Shown: piece after piece, positions 32,627-41,908 of the stretch
Numbering within the stretch: the first letter of the stretch is position 1
Layout: every line of letters begins with the position of its first letter
NCBI RefSeq assembly: GCF_052115385.1
Contig: NZ_JBFRGP010000018.1
Span: forward strand, 4,666-68,665
Length of the DNA stretch: 64,000 bases
From: Dyella_D sp052115385
GTDB lineage: Bacteria > Pseudomonadota > Gammaproteobacteria > Xanthomonadales > Rhodanobacteraceae
Reading direction: 5' to 3'
Notes under the pieces: model-generated
Databases searched by the model: none
The model's input: only the letters and a program-made list of their open reading frames with translations
Told to the model about the DNA's origin: nothing
Made by a program: the position numbers and the translations under genes

Positions 32627-35017
32627 TCACTTGGTGGGATACGGCTGCGACGCCGGCGTCGCCCCCGGCGCCTGCCGCAGCGGTGCCAGCGATTCGAACT
32701 TCTGCTGGTACTCGTCGGTGATCTGCTTGGCTTCCTCGCTGCTGCCGATCACCTTCGGGGTGATCAGCACGATCAGCTCGGTGCGCGTGCGGTTGCGGTT
32801 GGTCGAACCGAACAGGCGGCCCAGCACCGGGATGCGGTTGAGGCCGGGGATGCCGGTGTCGGTGGTGCCGTCCTGCTGCGAGATCAGGCCGCCCAGCAGC
32901 ACCGTCTGGCCGCTCTGCACCGCCACCTGGGTGCCCATCGAACGCTGCGAGATGGTCGGGTTGGACGCGCCGGCCGGATAGGTCGGCGAGCTGACCTGCT
33001 GCTGCACGTTGAGGTAGACCAGGCCGCCCGGATTCACGCGCGGCTGCACGTTGAGGATCACGCCGGTGTTGAGGTAGTTGACCTGGTTGTAGGTCGCCGT
33101 GCCCACGCCGGGGTTCACGCTGGTCTGGTTGATCGGCACCTGGTCGCCGACCTGGATCTGCGCGACCTGGTTGTTGAGCACCACCAGCGAAGGCGCCGAC
33201 AGCGTCTTGGTGTTGCCATTGGTCTCCAGCGCGCGCACCGCCACCTGCAGGTTGTGATTGATGAAGGAATAGAAGAACCCGTCGCCGGGCGAGGTGGCGG
33301 TGCCGGGGTTGTAGGCGGTGCCGCCCTGGCCCAGGCCCCACTGCTGCTGGTTGCCCGGCTGGCCCGGCGTGTAGGTGCCGTTGCCGTTGTTGGTGCCGCC
33401 GATCAGGCCTTCCAGGTACCACTGCACGCCGAACTGGAACTGGCCGCTGAGCTTCACTTCCAGGATGCGCGTTTCGATCTGCACCTGCAGCGGCGTGTTG
33501 TCCAGCCGCTTGATCGCCGATTCGATCTCCGACCACTGCGAAGGCCGCGCGCGCACCAGCAGCTGGTTGTTCGCATCCACCGAGCTGATGCGCACGCTGC
33601 CGTCCTCGGAGCTGAACTGCTGCGGTGCCTGGTTGGTGCCGCTGCCGTTCTGCTGCGAGCCGAAGGTGCTGCCGATCGACGCGCCCGGGCCACCGAAGCC
33701 ACCGGTCTTGCTGCTGTCGCCGCCGTTGAAGCCGGCGCCGGAATTGATGCCGCTGTTGATACCGCTGTTCAAGCCGCCGCCGCCGAGCCCGCCACTGCCG
33801 CCCAGGCCGCCACCGGTGGTGCTGCTGCCGAAGCTGCCGGCGGTGCTGCCCATGCCGCTGCTCGAACCGTAGGCGTTGTCGCTGTTGCCCAGCGTGCCGG
33901 AGTTGAGGCCCGGGCCGACGCGCCCGCCGGAACTGCCGCCGCCGTTGCCGCTGGCGTAGATCTGCGCCAGGTACTGGGCCAGGTCCGACGCCTTGATATT
34001 GCGCACGTCGTAGACGAACAGCTGCGGCTCGTTGCCGCCGCCGCGGTCGATCTTCTCGATCCACTGCCCCACTTCCTGCAGGTAGTTCGGCTGCGTGCTG
34101 ATCACCACCAGCGCATTGGTGCGCTCGATCGGGATGAAGCGCAGCATGCCGGCCAGCGGCGTGTCGCCCTTGGCGCCGAACATGCCGTCCAGCTTGGGCA
34201 TCAGCTCGGCCACGCTGGCGCGCTGCAGGTTGAACACGCCGACCGACATGCCGCGCAGCCAGTCCACGTCGAAGGTGCTGATGGTGCGCTGGTAGTTGGC
34301 CAGCTCCTGCGGCGAGCCGGCCAGCACGATCAGGTTGCGCGAAGGATCCGCCAGCAGGATCGCTTCCGCCCGCGCGAACGGCTTGATCAGCTTCTGCATC
34401 TCGTTGGCCGAGATGTAGCGCAGCGGGAACAGCCGCGCCTGCATGCCGGCGGCCGGCGCGGTGGCGCCCAGGCTCGGCACCAGGTTGCCGGCCACGGCTT
34501 CCTTGGCCGGCACCACCACGTAGCCGCCGTTGCGCTTGATCAGCGCATTGCCGGTCCACGACAGCAGGGTCTCCAGGATCGGCATCGCCTGGCTGGAATC
34601 CACCGGCTCGGCGGTGGCGAACGAGATATTGCCCTGCACGCCCGGCGCGATGGTGTAGTTCTGCTTGAGCAGGTCGCCCAGGATCGCCTTCACCACCGCC
34701 TGCACCGGCTGGTTCTCGAAGTTGAAGGTGACCGCGCCATCGCCGCTGGCCGGCGTGCGCGGCGTGGCCAGCGCCGAGGGCTTGATGAAGTTGCCGCTGC
34801 CTTCGCTGATCTGCGGCGCGATCGACTTGTTGTCGGCCGGACCGACGCCGCTGTTCAACGGCTGCTGCTGCGGCGCGGGCTTTTCGGTGCCGGCCATCGC
34901 TTCGCGCTGCAACGCGCCGTCATCCTTGGGCGGTGGCATGGAGGAACAACCGGCCATCCAGACGGCCAGTGCGAGGGTGCCGATGCGGCACGCCGGCTTG
35001 TTGAAGTAAGGGGACAT
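32627..35017 (-). CDS. gspD: T2SS secretin GspD (XpsD type, lipoprotein)
   Basis: 796 residues. The N-terminal signal ends in the lipobox MAGC (Cys24), so like XpsD it is probably lipidated and self-targets to the outer membrane. N0-N3 domains follow (FNFENQPVQAVVKAILGDLL, TNALVVISTQPNYLQEVGQWIEKID). A Gly/Ser/Asn-rich low-complexity insert lies at about 370-490. The C-terminal secretin domain contains VPVINQTS-like VPINQTSVNPG and the strand GQTVLLGGLISQQDGTTDTGIPGLNRIPVLGRLFGS. It forms the outer-membrane channel. It is the last gene of the gspE-D operon, the Xanthomonas xps order. Confidence 0.95.
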   Translation of the reverse strand: MSPYFNKPACRIGTLALAVWMAGCSSMPPPKDDGALQREAMAGTEKPAPQQQPLNSGVGPADNKSIAPQISEGSGNFIKPSALATPRTPASGDGAVTFNFENQPVQAVVKAILGDLLKQNYTIAPGVQGNISFATAEPVDSSQAMPILETLLSWTGNALIKRNGGYVVVPAKEAVAGNLVPSLGATAPAAGMQARLFPLRYISANEMQKLIKPFARAEAILLADPSRNLIVLAGSPQELANYQRTISTFDVDWLRGMSVGVFNLQRASVAELMPKLDGMFGAKGDTPLAGMLRFIPIERTNALVVISTQPNYLQEVGQWIEKIDRGGGNEPQLFVYDVRNIKASDLAQYLAQIYASGNGGGSSGGRVGPGLNSGTLGNSDNAYGSSSGMGSTAGSFGSSTTGGGLGGSGGLGGGGLNSGINSGINSGAGFNGGDSSKTGGFGGPGASIGSTFGSQQNGSGTNQAPQQFSSEDGSVRISSVDANNQLLVRARPSQWSEIESAIKRLDNTPLQVQIETRILEVKLSGQFQFGVQWYLEGLIGGTNNGNGTYTPGQPGNQQQWGLGQGGTAYNPGTATSPGDGFFYSFINHNLQVAVRALETNGNTKTLSAPSLVVLNNQVAQIQVGDQVPINQTSVNPGVGTATYNQVNYLNTGVILNVQPRVNPGGLVYLNVQQQVSSPTYPAGASNPTISQRSMGTQVAVQSGQTVLLGGLISQQDGTTDTGIPGLNRIPVLGRLFGSTNRNRTRTELIVLITPKVIGSSEEAKQITDEYQQKFESLAPLRQAPGATPASQPYPTK

Positions 35018-35020
35018 GGA

Positions 35021-35773
35021 TCAGTGTGCTCCTTCAGGATTGCCGGCTTGCTGCTGTTGCTGCTCGACGCGACGCTTCTGGATGGCGGCCTTGAGCTGGC
35101 GGATGCGTTCGGCCTGCAGCGAGCTTTCGGCTTGCTGCGGACGGGCTTCGTTGCTGTTGTTGTCGGGCGGCGGCTGCGGCGCGATGCCGGCCCCCACCCG
35201 CTGCATGGCGCCGGGCGGTACCGCGATCGGGCCGGTCATATTGCCGGGCTGCGGCGGTTGCGGCGGCTGGCCGTCGGCCTTGGGCGCGTCGATCGGCGCA
35301 CCGGCGGGCAGTTCCAGTTCGGTGCGGCCGCTGCCGGATTCGAACACCGCCGAACGCGGTTTCACTTCCACCAGCTTCCAGCTGCCGTCCGGCAGCGCGG
35401 CGCCTTCGGCCACGCGCACGTCGGCGTCCTGGCCGCGCGCATGCAGCAGAGCCATGTGCAGCTTGGAGGTGAGGATGATGCCGGTCAGCTGCATCTCGCC
35501 CAGGCTGGCGCCGCCCTTGGCCGCGCGCGTGACCGGCTTGCGGTCGGGATTGAACACCGGCTGCTGCCACACGATGCCGAACTGCTCCAGCGGCAACGGC
35601 CGGGGCTGGTCGGCGGCGCTGTCGTGCATGTCCGGCAGGGCTTCGGTGGGGCGCGGCGGATTCCAGTGCACGCCGCGGCCGACGCCGGCCAGCAGCACCA
35701 CCAGCAGCAGAGCGAGTACGGCGGCGACGGTGCCGAGCACCGGAGTCAGGCGACGCTGCGCGGCGGCGTTCAT
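35021..35773 (-). CDS. gspN: T2SS protein GspN-like (XpsN)
   Basis: 250 residues from the ATG at 35773. One N-terminal membrane helix (LGTVAAVLALLLVVLLAGVG) is followed by a periplasmic domain with EQFGIVWQQPVFNPDRKPV, a pattern similar to the GspC homology region, then a Pro/Gln-rich tail (about 150-250). Position between gspM and gspD matches xpsN, which in Xanthomonas bridges the inner-membrane complex and the secretin. No gspC is present in the cluster, so this protein probably takes that role. The start overlaps the gspM stop by four bases. Confidence 0.85.
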   Translation of the reverse strand: MNAAAQRRLTPVLGTVAAVLALLLVVLLAGVGRGVHWNPPRPTEALPDMHDSAADQPRPLPLEQFGIVWQQPVFNPDRKPVTRAAKGGASLGEMQLTGIILTSKLHMALLHARGQDADVRVAEGAALPDGSWKLVEVKPRSAVFESGSGRTELELPAGAPIDAPKADGQPPQPPQPGNMTGPIAVPPGAMQRVGAGIAPQPPPDNNSNEARPQQAESSLQAERIRQLKAAIQKRRVEQQQQQAGNPEGAH

Positions 35774-36423
35774 GCGTCGTCCTCCCCGCCCGGCTGCGGC
35801 GGCGTGGCCGGCGAGGCGGGTGCGCCCGGATTGGCCTGGCGCACGTAGCCGCACAGCGTGAACTGCACTTCCAGCGGCGGCGCGCTGTTGTTCTGCTGCG
35901 CGGCGACCGGGTTGCGGTAGACGCTCATCTCGTTGACGAACAGGTACGGCGTGCCCTGCTCCAGGTCGTGCAGTACCGCGGCCAGCGGCTGCATGTCGCA
36001 GCGCAGGCTGATGCTCACCGCGACCTTGCGATACGGCTCGTCGTGCGTGGCCGGGTTCGGCACCGGCATCTTCTGCGTCACTTCGCAGCTGCCGCCTTCG
36101 GCATGCGCGGCGACCACGTCGACCACGCGCTGCATCATGCCCGCCGCGGCCGCGTTGGGATCGTCCTCCGGCAGGAACGCACTGCTGGTCGCCTGGCCCT
36201 GGCCGAGCGCGGCGATGCGCTTGTCCAGCTGCGGCTTCTCGGCGATGGCGGCGGCAAAGCGCGATTGGGTGTCGCGCAGGTCGGCCATCTGCGCGTTGAC
36301 GTCCAGCATCGGCGCCACGAACCACCAGTGCAGCAGCGCGAAATAGCCGATCACCAGGGTGACCAGCAACAGCAGGATCGCCGCGATGCGGCTGTCGCGA
36401 GGCTTCATCGCGGCCAGCTTCAC
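35770..36423 (-). CDS. gspM: T2SS inner-membrane protein GspM (XpsM)
   Basis: 217 residues from a GTG at 36423, which overlaps the gspL stop (GTGA) and has GGAG seven bases upstream. An ATG at 36408 lacks a ribosome site. A single N-terminal helix (IAAILLLLVTLVIGYFALLHWW) precedes a coiled segment and a ferredoxin-like periplasmic domain. GspM pairs with GspL in the assembly platform. Codons and overlaps are continuous with the neighbours. Confidence 0.88.
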   Translation of the reverse strand: MKLAAMKPRDSRIAAILLLLVTLVIGYFALLHWWFVAPMLDVNAQMADLRDTQSRFAAAIAEKPQLDKRIAALGQGQATSSAFLPEDDPNAAAAGMMQRVVDVVAAHAEGGSCEVTQKMPVPNPATHDEPYRKVAVSISLRCDMQPLAAVLHDLEQGTPYLFVNEMSVYRNPVAAQQNNSAPPLEVQFTLCGYVRQANPGAPASPATPPQPGGEDDA

Positions 36424-37595
36424 GGCTGTTCTCCACTGCTGGCGGCAGCACCCGGGGCGCCCTGCCGGGCCGGCTTGGGCGGGATCTTCTTGCGCAGCTG
36501 CGCGACCATGTAGAAGCGTTCCTTGCCGGTCTGTGGGTCGGCCTGGATGGTGCCCTGGAAATTGGGATTGGCGATGACAGTGGAGTCCTTCAGCGCATCG
36601 ATCAGGCGCGCCGCCTGCGGACTCTGGCCCTGGAAACCGACCTGGCCGGTGTTGTCGATGCTCAGGCGCTCCAGCCATGCGGTCATCGGCAGGCGCTGGC
36701 TGAGATCCTGCAGCACCGACAGCGCAGAAGAACTGTTCTTCTTGCGGTAGGCCAGGAAGCCGGCGGCACCGGCGATGTCCTGCAGCTGCTGGCGCAGCGC
36801 GCCGACTTTCTGCGCTTCGCCGCGCATGGTCTCCACCTGCGCCTGCATCTGCTCCAGCGCATCGCGCCGGTTGTGCAGCCACTCGCCCAGCACCAGGCCG
36901 AACAGCACCACGCTCGCGGCGATCAGCGCGAGGTTGAGCCGCTGGCGCGGCCGCGTGCGGCGCGGCGCCTGTTCCGGCGGCAGCAGGTTGACGCCGCAGC
37001 GGCCGGCGTCGACGCCCATGTCCACCGCGTCCACCGCGATGCCGAGCTGGCCGAGCCGGCCCAGCAGCGGATCGAGCGTGGCGCGCGGCACCGCCACCAG
37101 TTCGGCGGCGATGCGGCCGGCCGGCGCGGGCGTGTTCAGTTCGCGGATGTCGTAGCGCACCTGTTCGGGGCGGAACGGCGTCTGCCGGTCCATCTCGAAC
37201 GCGCCGACCTGGCGCAGCGTGTCGCGCGCGGCGGCGGGCAACAATAGAGGCCTGCGCAGCACCTGCGCGGCGGGCAGGCATAGCGCCAGTCGCAAGTCCT
37301 CGCGATCGACCCCGCGCAGGCCGTCGGCCAGCGCGGCCTGCTGGGCGGAGGCATCGAGTTCGTCGCTCCATTGCGCCAGCGGCGCGGTCGAGCCGTCGCG
37401 GCGCAGCCGCCAGTCGGCGTCGGCGCGCTCCAGCAGGTGCCAGGCCGCGCCGCCGCCGAAGCGCGCGCGCAGGCCTGCCGGCAGCAGTGCGGCAAGTTCG
37501 CCGCCCCACCAGGCAAAGAACCGCGGCAAGGGCGAAGCCCGCCATGCGCGGCGCACCTGTTCGAGCTGCGGTCGCAGCGAGCTCGTCATGCTCAT
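36420..37595 (-). CDS. gspL: T2SS assembly protein GspL (XpsL)
   Basis: 391 residues. A cytoplasmic actin-like/PilM-like N-terminal part is followed by a membrane helix at about 222-242 (LNLALIAASVVLFGLVLGEWL) and a PilN-like periplasmic domain with a coiled start. GspL recruits the GspE ATPase to the inner-membrane platform. ATGA overlaps the gspK stop. A second ATG two codons later is an equal start candidate. Confidence 0.88.
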   Translation of the reverse strand: MSMTSSLRPQLEQVRRAWRASPLPRFFAWWGGELAALLPAGLRARFGGGAAWHLLERADADWRLRRDGSTAPLAQWSDELDASAQQAALADGLRGVDREDLRLALCLPAAQVLRRPLLLPAAARDTLRQVGAFEMDRQTPFRPEQVRYDIRELNTPAPAGRIAAELVAVPRATLDPLLGRLGQLGIAVDAVDMGVDAGRCGVNLLPPEQAPRRTRPRQRLNLALIAASVVLFGLVLGEWLHNRRDALEQMQAQVETMRGEAQKVGALRQQLQDIAGAAGFLAYRKKNSSSALSVLQDLSQRLPMTAWLERLSIDNTGQVGFQGQSPQAARLIDALKDSTVIANPNFQGTIQADPQTGKERFYMVAQLRKKIPPKPARQGAPGAAASSGEQP

Positions 37596-38479
37596 TCCCC
37601 GTCTCCCTCCTGCCAGCGAAGCACCGCGTACGGTTGCGCTCCGGCCCTGGCTCCCTGCAGCCGCACCGTGGCACGCAGTATCGCGCGCGTGCCGTCCGGT
37701 AGCGTTGCCTCCGAACGAATACTATGCGTCACGCCCTGACTGCCGCCTAGGCCCTGCTGCGTGCCGGTTTGCTGTCTTGCGGCATACGCCGCGTTCGCCT
37801 GGTCCGGCGTCATGCCGGGAATGGCCTGCATGGCCAGCGCCGGCGCGTAGTTCGGATCGGGCGCATTGCGGCCCGACCAGATCGTGATCTGCGAGGCGAT
37901 CTTGCGATACAGCGCGGGATCCATGCCCAACACCATCTGCGTTTCCTCAAGGCTGGCGAACGGACCGTGGCGAGGGCCGTAGTCGCGGCCGGCGGCAACG
38001 TAGGCCGCGTTGTTGTTCAGATCCCCGGGGTTGCCGAAGCTGCGCCATTCGACCACGCGCGTGGCCAGTTCGTTCGCCGGGCCGTCGTTCATGCCGGCGG
38101 CGCGGAACAAGGCCTTGAGCACCTCGGGCGAGGCGGCGTTGAAATCGACCTTGCCGGTTTCGTCGACCACGCGGATGCCGACCTTGGCATCCTCGTACTG
38201 GAATGGATATTCGCGCCCGTCCGGAATCCAGCGGCGGTCCGGCGACGGCGTGAGCAGGGCGTAGATCGCGCGGTTCACCCCGGCTTCGGCGGCGTAATGC
38301 GCGCGCAGCTGCGCGAACTGGTAGCGCGCCTGCAGGCCTTCGTTGCGCGCCAGCAGCGCATAGCCGCCGAGCACGATCGCCAGCAGGGTGCAGGCCCACA
38401 GCACCACCAGCAGCGCGACGCCGCGCTGGCTTGTGCCCCTCGAAGGCATGCGCTGCAAGCTGACACGGAGCTTGCTCAT
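37592..38479 (-). CDS. gspK: T2SS minor pseudopilin GspK (XpsK)
   Basis: 295 residues. The prepilin signal is QRG|VALLVVLWACTLLAIVLGGYALL. As in other GspK proteins, the Glu at position 5 of the mature N-terminus is absent. The long globular domain has FNAASPEVLKALF, a helix-hairpin-type segment typical of GspK. It caps the pseudopilus tip with GspI and GspJ. The ATG at 38479 overlaps the gspJ stop (ATGA). Confidence 0.93.
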   Translation of the reverse strand: MSKLRVSLQRMPSRGTSQRGVALLVVLWACTLLAIVLGGYALLARNEGLQARYQFAQLRAHYAAEAGVNRAIYALLTPSPDRRWIPDGREYPFQYEDAKVGIRVVDETGKVDFNAASPEVLKALFRAAGMNDGPANELATRVVEWRSFGNPGDLNNNAAYVAAGRDYGPRHGPFASLEETQMVLGMDPALYRKIASQITIWSGRNAPDPNYAPALAMQAIPGMTPDQANAAYAARQQTGTQQGLGGSQGVTHSIRSEATLPDGTRAILRATVRLQGARAGAQPYAVLRWQEGDGE

Positions 38480-39141
38480 CGCGCCACCGGCTGGCGGCGC
38501 AGTCCGCGCAGCAGGTCCATCTGCTGGCCGGCGGTGGCATCGATGCGCAGCGGCGCATCCAGGCGCGGCCAGTCGTGCAGGCCGTCGAGCTTCAGTTCCA
38601 CGCGCACCACGCGCGGCAGCAGGCGCGGGTCCGGCCAGGTCGCCTGCCAGCTGCCGGGCTGGTCGGGCAGGTCCGGCGTGCGATAGCTGAAATGGCCGTC
38701 GCGCACGTCGTCCATCAGCACCTCCGGCTCGCCCAGCGGCTTGGGCGCGCTGCCGTCGGGCGGCAACAGCGCGAAGCGCACTTCCAGCCGTGAGCCGCCC
38801 TTGTCGTTGGACACCAGTTTCCACTCCTGCAACTGCGGCCCCAGCTTGCCCAGATAGCCCGGCAGCGGTGCGACGAAGCGCATGCTCTGCGCATCGCCGG
38901 TGAAATAGATACTGTCTCCGTTCTGATCGCGCCCCTGCGGCACCGCCGCAATCTGCACCAGCTCCTGGCGCATGAACTGCTGCGCCGAGCGCAACCGGTC
39001 CAGCCGCTCCACCGCCAGCGTGCCGGAACGCACGCTGCGGGTGGCAGTGCGCACGCCGGAATAGACGCCGAGCAGCAGCAAGGCCAGCAAGGCCAGCGCG
39101 CCGAGCACTTCGAGCAGGCTGAAGCCACGCTGCCTGGACAT
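38476..39141 (-). CDS. gspJ: T2SS minor pseudopilin GspJ (XpsJ)
   Basis: 221 residues. The N-terminus MSRQRG|FSLLEVLGALALLALLLLG is a type IV prepilin signal with Glu5, to be cut by a GspO/PilD peptidase that is not in this window. The C-terminal domain is beta-rich. The start overlaps the gspI stop by one base (TGATG). It forms the pseudopilus tip complex with GspI and GspK. Confidence 0.92.
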   Translation of the reverse strand: MSRQRGFSLLEVLGALALLALLLLGVYSGVRTATRSVRSGTLAVERLDRLRSAQQFMRQELVQIAAVPQGRDQNGDSIYFTGDAQSMRFVAPLPGYLGKLGPQLQEWKLVSNDKGGSRLEVRFALLPPDGSAPKPLGEPEVLMDDVRDGHFSYRTPDLPDQPGSWQATWPDPRLLPRVVRVELKLDGLHDWPRLDAPLRIDATAGQQMDLLRGLRRQPVAR

Positions 39142-39560
39142 CACTGCGGACCGTTCGGCGGCATCGTCAAACGCAGCGTGCTGAAGTGCGCGCTGCGCTC
39201 GCTGCGGCCCTGGCCCCACAGCACGTCCAGATCGAGCTTGGTCAGCGCCAGCGCCGAGAGCTGCTGCTGCGGATCGACGTCGACCGGCGTCCACGGCGTC
39301 ACCGTCAGGCGCCAGCGGTACTGCTGGTTGAAACGGCCTTCGGTGTGGCCGGGTTTCAACGGCCCTTCCGCGTCGACGGTGTCGAGCAGGCTGTGCGCCC
39401 ACAGCGCGGCGCGGGTGTAGTCGGCCGCATTGTTGGTGAGTTCGATCGAGCCGCCGGTCACCCGCATCAGCGCGGTGAACGCGATCGCCAGCAGCAGGAT
39501 CGCGGCGATCACTTCCAGGAGGCTGAAGCCCCCGGCGCGTTTCGCGGCCCGGGGTTTCAC
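39141..39560 (-). CDS. gspI: T2SS minor pseudopilin GspI (XpsI)
   Basis: 139 residues from a GTG at 39560 that overlaps the gspH stop (GTGA). The prepilin signal is RAGG|FSLLEVIAAILLLAIAFTALM with Glu5 present. The remaining domain is short, as usual for GspI. It nucleates the pseudopilus tip. A longer reading with an upstream ATG would overlap gspH by 50 bases and adds sequence unlike pilins. Confidence 0.92.
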   Translation of the reverse strand: MKPRAAKRAGGFSLLEVIAAILLLAIAFTALMRVTGGSIELTNNAADYTRAALWAHSLLDTVDAEGPLKPGHTEGRFNQQYRWRLTVTPWTPVDVDPQQQLSALALTKLDLDVLWGQGRSERSAHFSTLRLTMPPNGPQ

Positions 39561-40090
39561 GTCGTCACCACACTCACCGCGCCGGTCAGCCACGACACGT
39601 TGACCTGCCACTTGCGCTGTTCGCGCTGCAGGGTGATGTGGCCGCCGGTGGAGCTGCCATCCGGAAAGAAGCGGATGCGCCCGGTGCTGCTGTCGGGCTG
39701 GTCTTCCTTGGCGCTGGTGATCGAGAGCTTCATGCCCGAGGGCAGACGCACGTCGCGATGATCGGCGCCCTTATAGGTGTTCTTGCGGATGTCGACGTCG
39801 AACACCTGCTCCTTGCCGGTGACGATCGCCTGCGCGCGGGTGGCGCGCAGCGACGCGGCCATCTCCACGCTGGCGGCGTTGACGCGCGCGCTGGCCAGGC
39901 CCTGCGACACCGAGACGGAAACCGCCGCCGCCGCGATCCCGATCAGCAGGATCACGGCGAGCATCTCCAGCAGGGTGAAGCCGCGCGCGCGCCGGGAACG
40001 GGGTGCGGGTAACGCTGAACGGGGCGCGGCGGCAGAGCATCGCACTGCCGTTTCCCGTTCACCGTTCCGCGTGTCCCGTTCCCCTTTCAT
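39557..40090 (-). CDS. gspH: T2SS minor pseudopilin GspH (XpsH)
   Basis: Up to 177 residues from the ATG at 40090. The pilin signal RARG|FTLLEMLAVILLIGIAAAAVSVSVSQ lies unusually far in: 37 residues precede the cleavage Gly. The leader DNA (40000-40090) is rich in CCCGTT/GAACGGG words typical of an intergenic repeat rather than coding sequence. A GTG at 40045 giving a 22-residue leader is an alternative start. The mature part has Glu5 and the GspH-type beta domain (AQAIVTGKEQVFDVD, GRIRFFPDGSSTGGHI). Confidence 0.88.
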   Translation of the reverse strand: MKGERDTRNGERETAVRCSAAAPRSALPAPRSRRARGFTLLEMLAVILLIGIAAAAVSVSVSQGLASARVNAASVEMAASLRATRAQAIVTGKEQVFDVDIRKNTYKGADHRDVRLPSGMKLSITSAKEDQPDSSTGRIRFFPDGSSTGGHITLQREQRKWQVNVSWLTGAVSVVTT

Positions 40091-40093
40091 CGC

Positions 40094-40561
40094 TTACTGC
40101 CAGTTGCCCACGTCGGCGTTGTAGCCGTCGCCGCCGGGCTGGCCGTCCTGGCCGTAGAAGACCAGGTCGAAGTTGCCGTGTTCGCCCGGATACTTGTAGC
40201 CGAAGGCATGGCCCCACGGATCCTTGAGCTCGGATTCCTTCGCATACGGACCCTGCCAGTTGCGCGCATTGCCGGGCTTGGCGATCAGGTCCTGCAGCTG
40301 CTGCGGCGGCGAGCCGTTGTCCAGCGCGTAGTTCTCGACCTTCTGGCTGAGCGTGGTGAGCTGCGCCTTGCCGGCGCCGTACTTGCCCTTGTCCACGTTC
40401 TTGCCGACCTGGGTCACCACCACCGCGCCGATGATGCCGATCAGCACAATCACGGCGAGCATTTCCAGCAGGGTGAAGCCGCGGGCGCGCATGCCGTGCA
40501 GGGCCAGGGTCCTGCGTTGCCCGCGCCCGAAGGCCGGGGCCCGCTTCATCAAATGAGCCAT
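40094..40561 (-). CDS. gspG: T2SS major pseudopilin GspG (XpsG)
   Basis: 155 residues. The start at 40561 has GGAG seven bases upstream. The leader is 28 residues, then RARG|FTLLEMLAVIVLIGIIGAVVV with Glu5. The globular part has the conserved DPWGHAFGYKYPGEHGNFDLVFYGQDGQPGG of GspG, with the calcium-binding loop near the C-terminus. It polymerises into the pseudopilus. Confidence 0.95.
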   Translation of the reverse strand: MAHLMKRAPAFGRGQRRTLALHGMRARGFTLLEMLAVIVLIGIIGAVVVTQVGKNVDKGKYGAGKAQLTTLSQKVENYALDNGSPPQQLQDLIAKPGNARNWQGPYAKESELKDPWGHAFGYKYPGEHGNFDLVFYGQDGQPGGDGYNADVGNWQ

Positions 40562-40582
40562 TGCGTTATCTCCGTTCTTTCG

Positions 40583-41800
40583 TCACTGAATATTGCTGGT
40601 CAGACTGAGCAGCGGGAGCAGGATCGCCGCCATGATGATGGCCACCAGGACGGTCATCACGATGGTCAGCGCCGGCACCAGCGCGGCGAGCAGGCGGTCG
40701 ATCGCGCGCTTGCTCTCCAGTTCGAAAGTGTCGGCCACCTTCAGCAGCATCGTGTCGAGCTGGCCGGCCTCCTCGCCCACCTGCACCATCTGCAGGGCCA
40801 GCCGCGGGAAGCGCTGCGACTGGGCCAGCGCCAGGCTGAGACCCGCGCCGCCCTTCACTTGTTCCGCAGCCTGCGCCAGGGCCTCGTCCAGGGCCCGGTT
40901 GGAGGTGACCTGGCGGGCGATGGTCAGGGCCGACAGCAGCGGCACGCCGTTCTTGACCAGGGTGCCCAGGGTGCGGGCGATGCGGGCGGTCTCGACCTTC
41001 AGCAGCAGCGGGCCGATCATCCGCCGCTGCAGCAGCCGGCCATGCCAGGCCAGGCGGTAATCGGGATCGCGCATGCGCGTGCGCCACACGAAGATGCCGC
41101 CGCCGATCAGCAGCGCCAGCAGCCACCACCACGACTGGATCAGGTTGCCCAGCGCCAGCACCGCCTGGGTGATCAGCGGGATCGGCACCTGCATGTCCTC
41201 GAAGATCGGCACGAACTGCGGCACCACGTAGGCCAGCAGCAGCACCAGCGAGCCGAGCACGCCGACCATCAGGAAAGCCGGATAGATCAGCGCGTTGACG
41301 ATGCTGCCGCGCAATTGCTGGCTGCGTTCGAGGTAATCGGCCAGGCGGCGCAAGGTGTCTTCCAGCGAACCGCCGGCTTCGCCGGCGCGCACCAGGCTGA
41401 TGTAAAGCTTGGGAAACACCCCGTGTTCTTCGTCGAAGGCCTGCGACAGCGTGGTGCCGCCGCGCACGCGGTCGCGCACCCGCTCGATCAGCTTCCTGGC
41501 GCGCTCGCCCTCGGGCAGGTCCAGCAGGATGCCCAGCGCGCGGTCCAGCGGCTGGCCGGCGCCGAGCAGGGTGGCCAGCTGGTGGGTGAACTGCGCCAGC
41601 TGGTCGCCGGTGAACGGCCCGCGCTTGAACAATCCGCCGAAGCTGCCGCTGCTGCCCGCCTCGTTGGCCGGGCGTGCTTCCAGCGGCGTATGGCCCTGGT
41701 CCTGCAGGCGCGCGATCACCTCGTCGACGCTGGCCGCTTCCATTTCGCCGTGCAGGATGTCGCCGGTGTCGCTGACGGCGCGGTAGTGGAACTGGCTCAT
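40583..41800 (-). CDS. gspF: T2SS inner-membrane platform protein GspF (XpsF)
   Basis: 405 residues from the ATG at 41800; a GTG at 41830 would add ten basic residues without a ribosome site. Two cytoplasmic GspF domains (FTHQLATLLGAGQPLDRALGIL and ARTLGTLVKNGVPLLSALTIA) are interleaved with three membrane helices, including FLMVGVLGSLVLLLAYVVPQFVPIF. The C-terminus is VLVAIIMAAILLPLLSL. GspF connects the ATPase to the pseudopilus. Confidence 0.94.
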   Translation of the reverse strand: MSQFHYRAVSDTGDILHGEMEAASVDEVIARLQDQGHTPLEARPANEAGSSGSFGGLFKRGPFTGDQLAQFTHQLATLLGAGQPLDRALGILLDLPEGERARKLIERVRDRVRGGTTLSQAFDEEHGVFPKLYISLVRAGEAGGSLEDTLRRLADYLERSQQLRGSIVNALIYPAFLMVGVLGSLVLLLAYVVPQFVPIFEDMQVPIPLITQAVLALGNLIQSWWWLLALLIGGGIFVWRTRMRDPDYRLAWHGRLLQRRMIGPLLLKVETARIARTLGTLVKNGVPLLSALTIARQVTSNRALDEALAQAAEQVKGGAGLSLALAQSQRFPRLALQMVQVGEEAGQLDTMLLKVADTFELESKRAIDRLLAALVPALTIVMTVLVAIIMAAILLPLLSLTSNIQ

Positions 41801-41908
41801 GGGGTGCTGTCGGTGGCGCGGGAAACGCACCTTAGGCGGGGCGCATGAAATAACGGCGACAACCGAAGCTGCGCCGATGCCTTACTCCCTGGCGCCGATG
41901 CCCCGCCC

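Noticed and set aside
30674..35848. 1724-residue open frame on the + strand across hrpB, gspD and gspN
   Set aside because: It is antisense to three well-supported genes. The translation is rich in Arg, His and Ala with no domain. GC-rich antisense frames are commonly open by codon bias.
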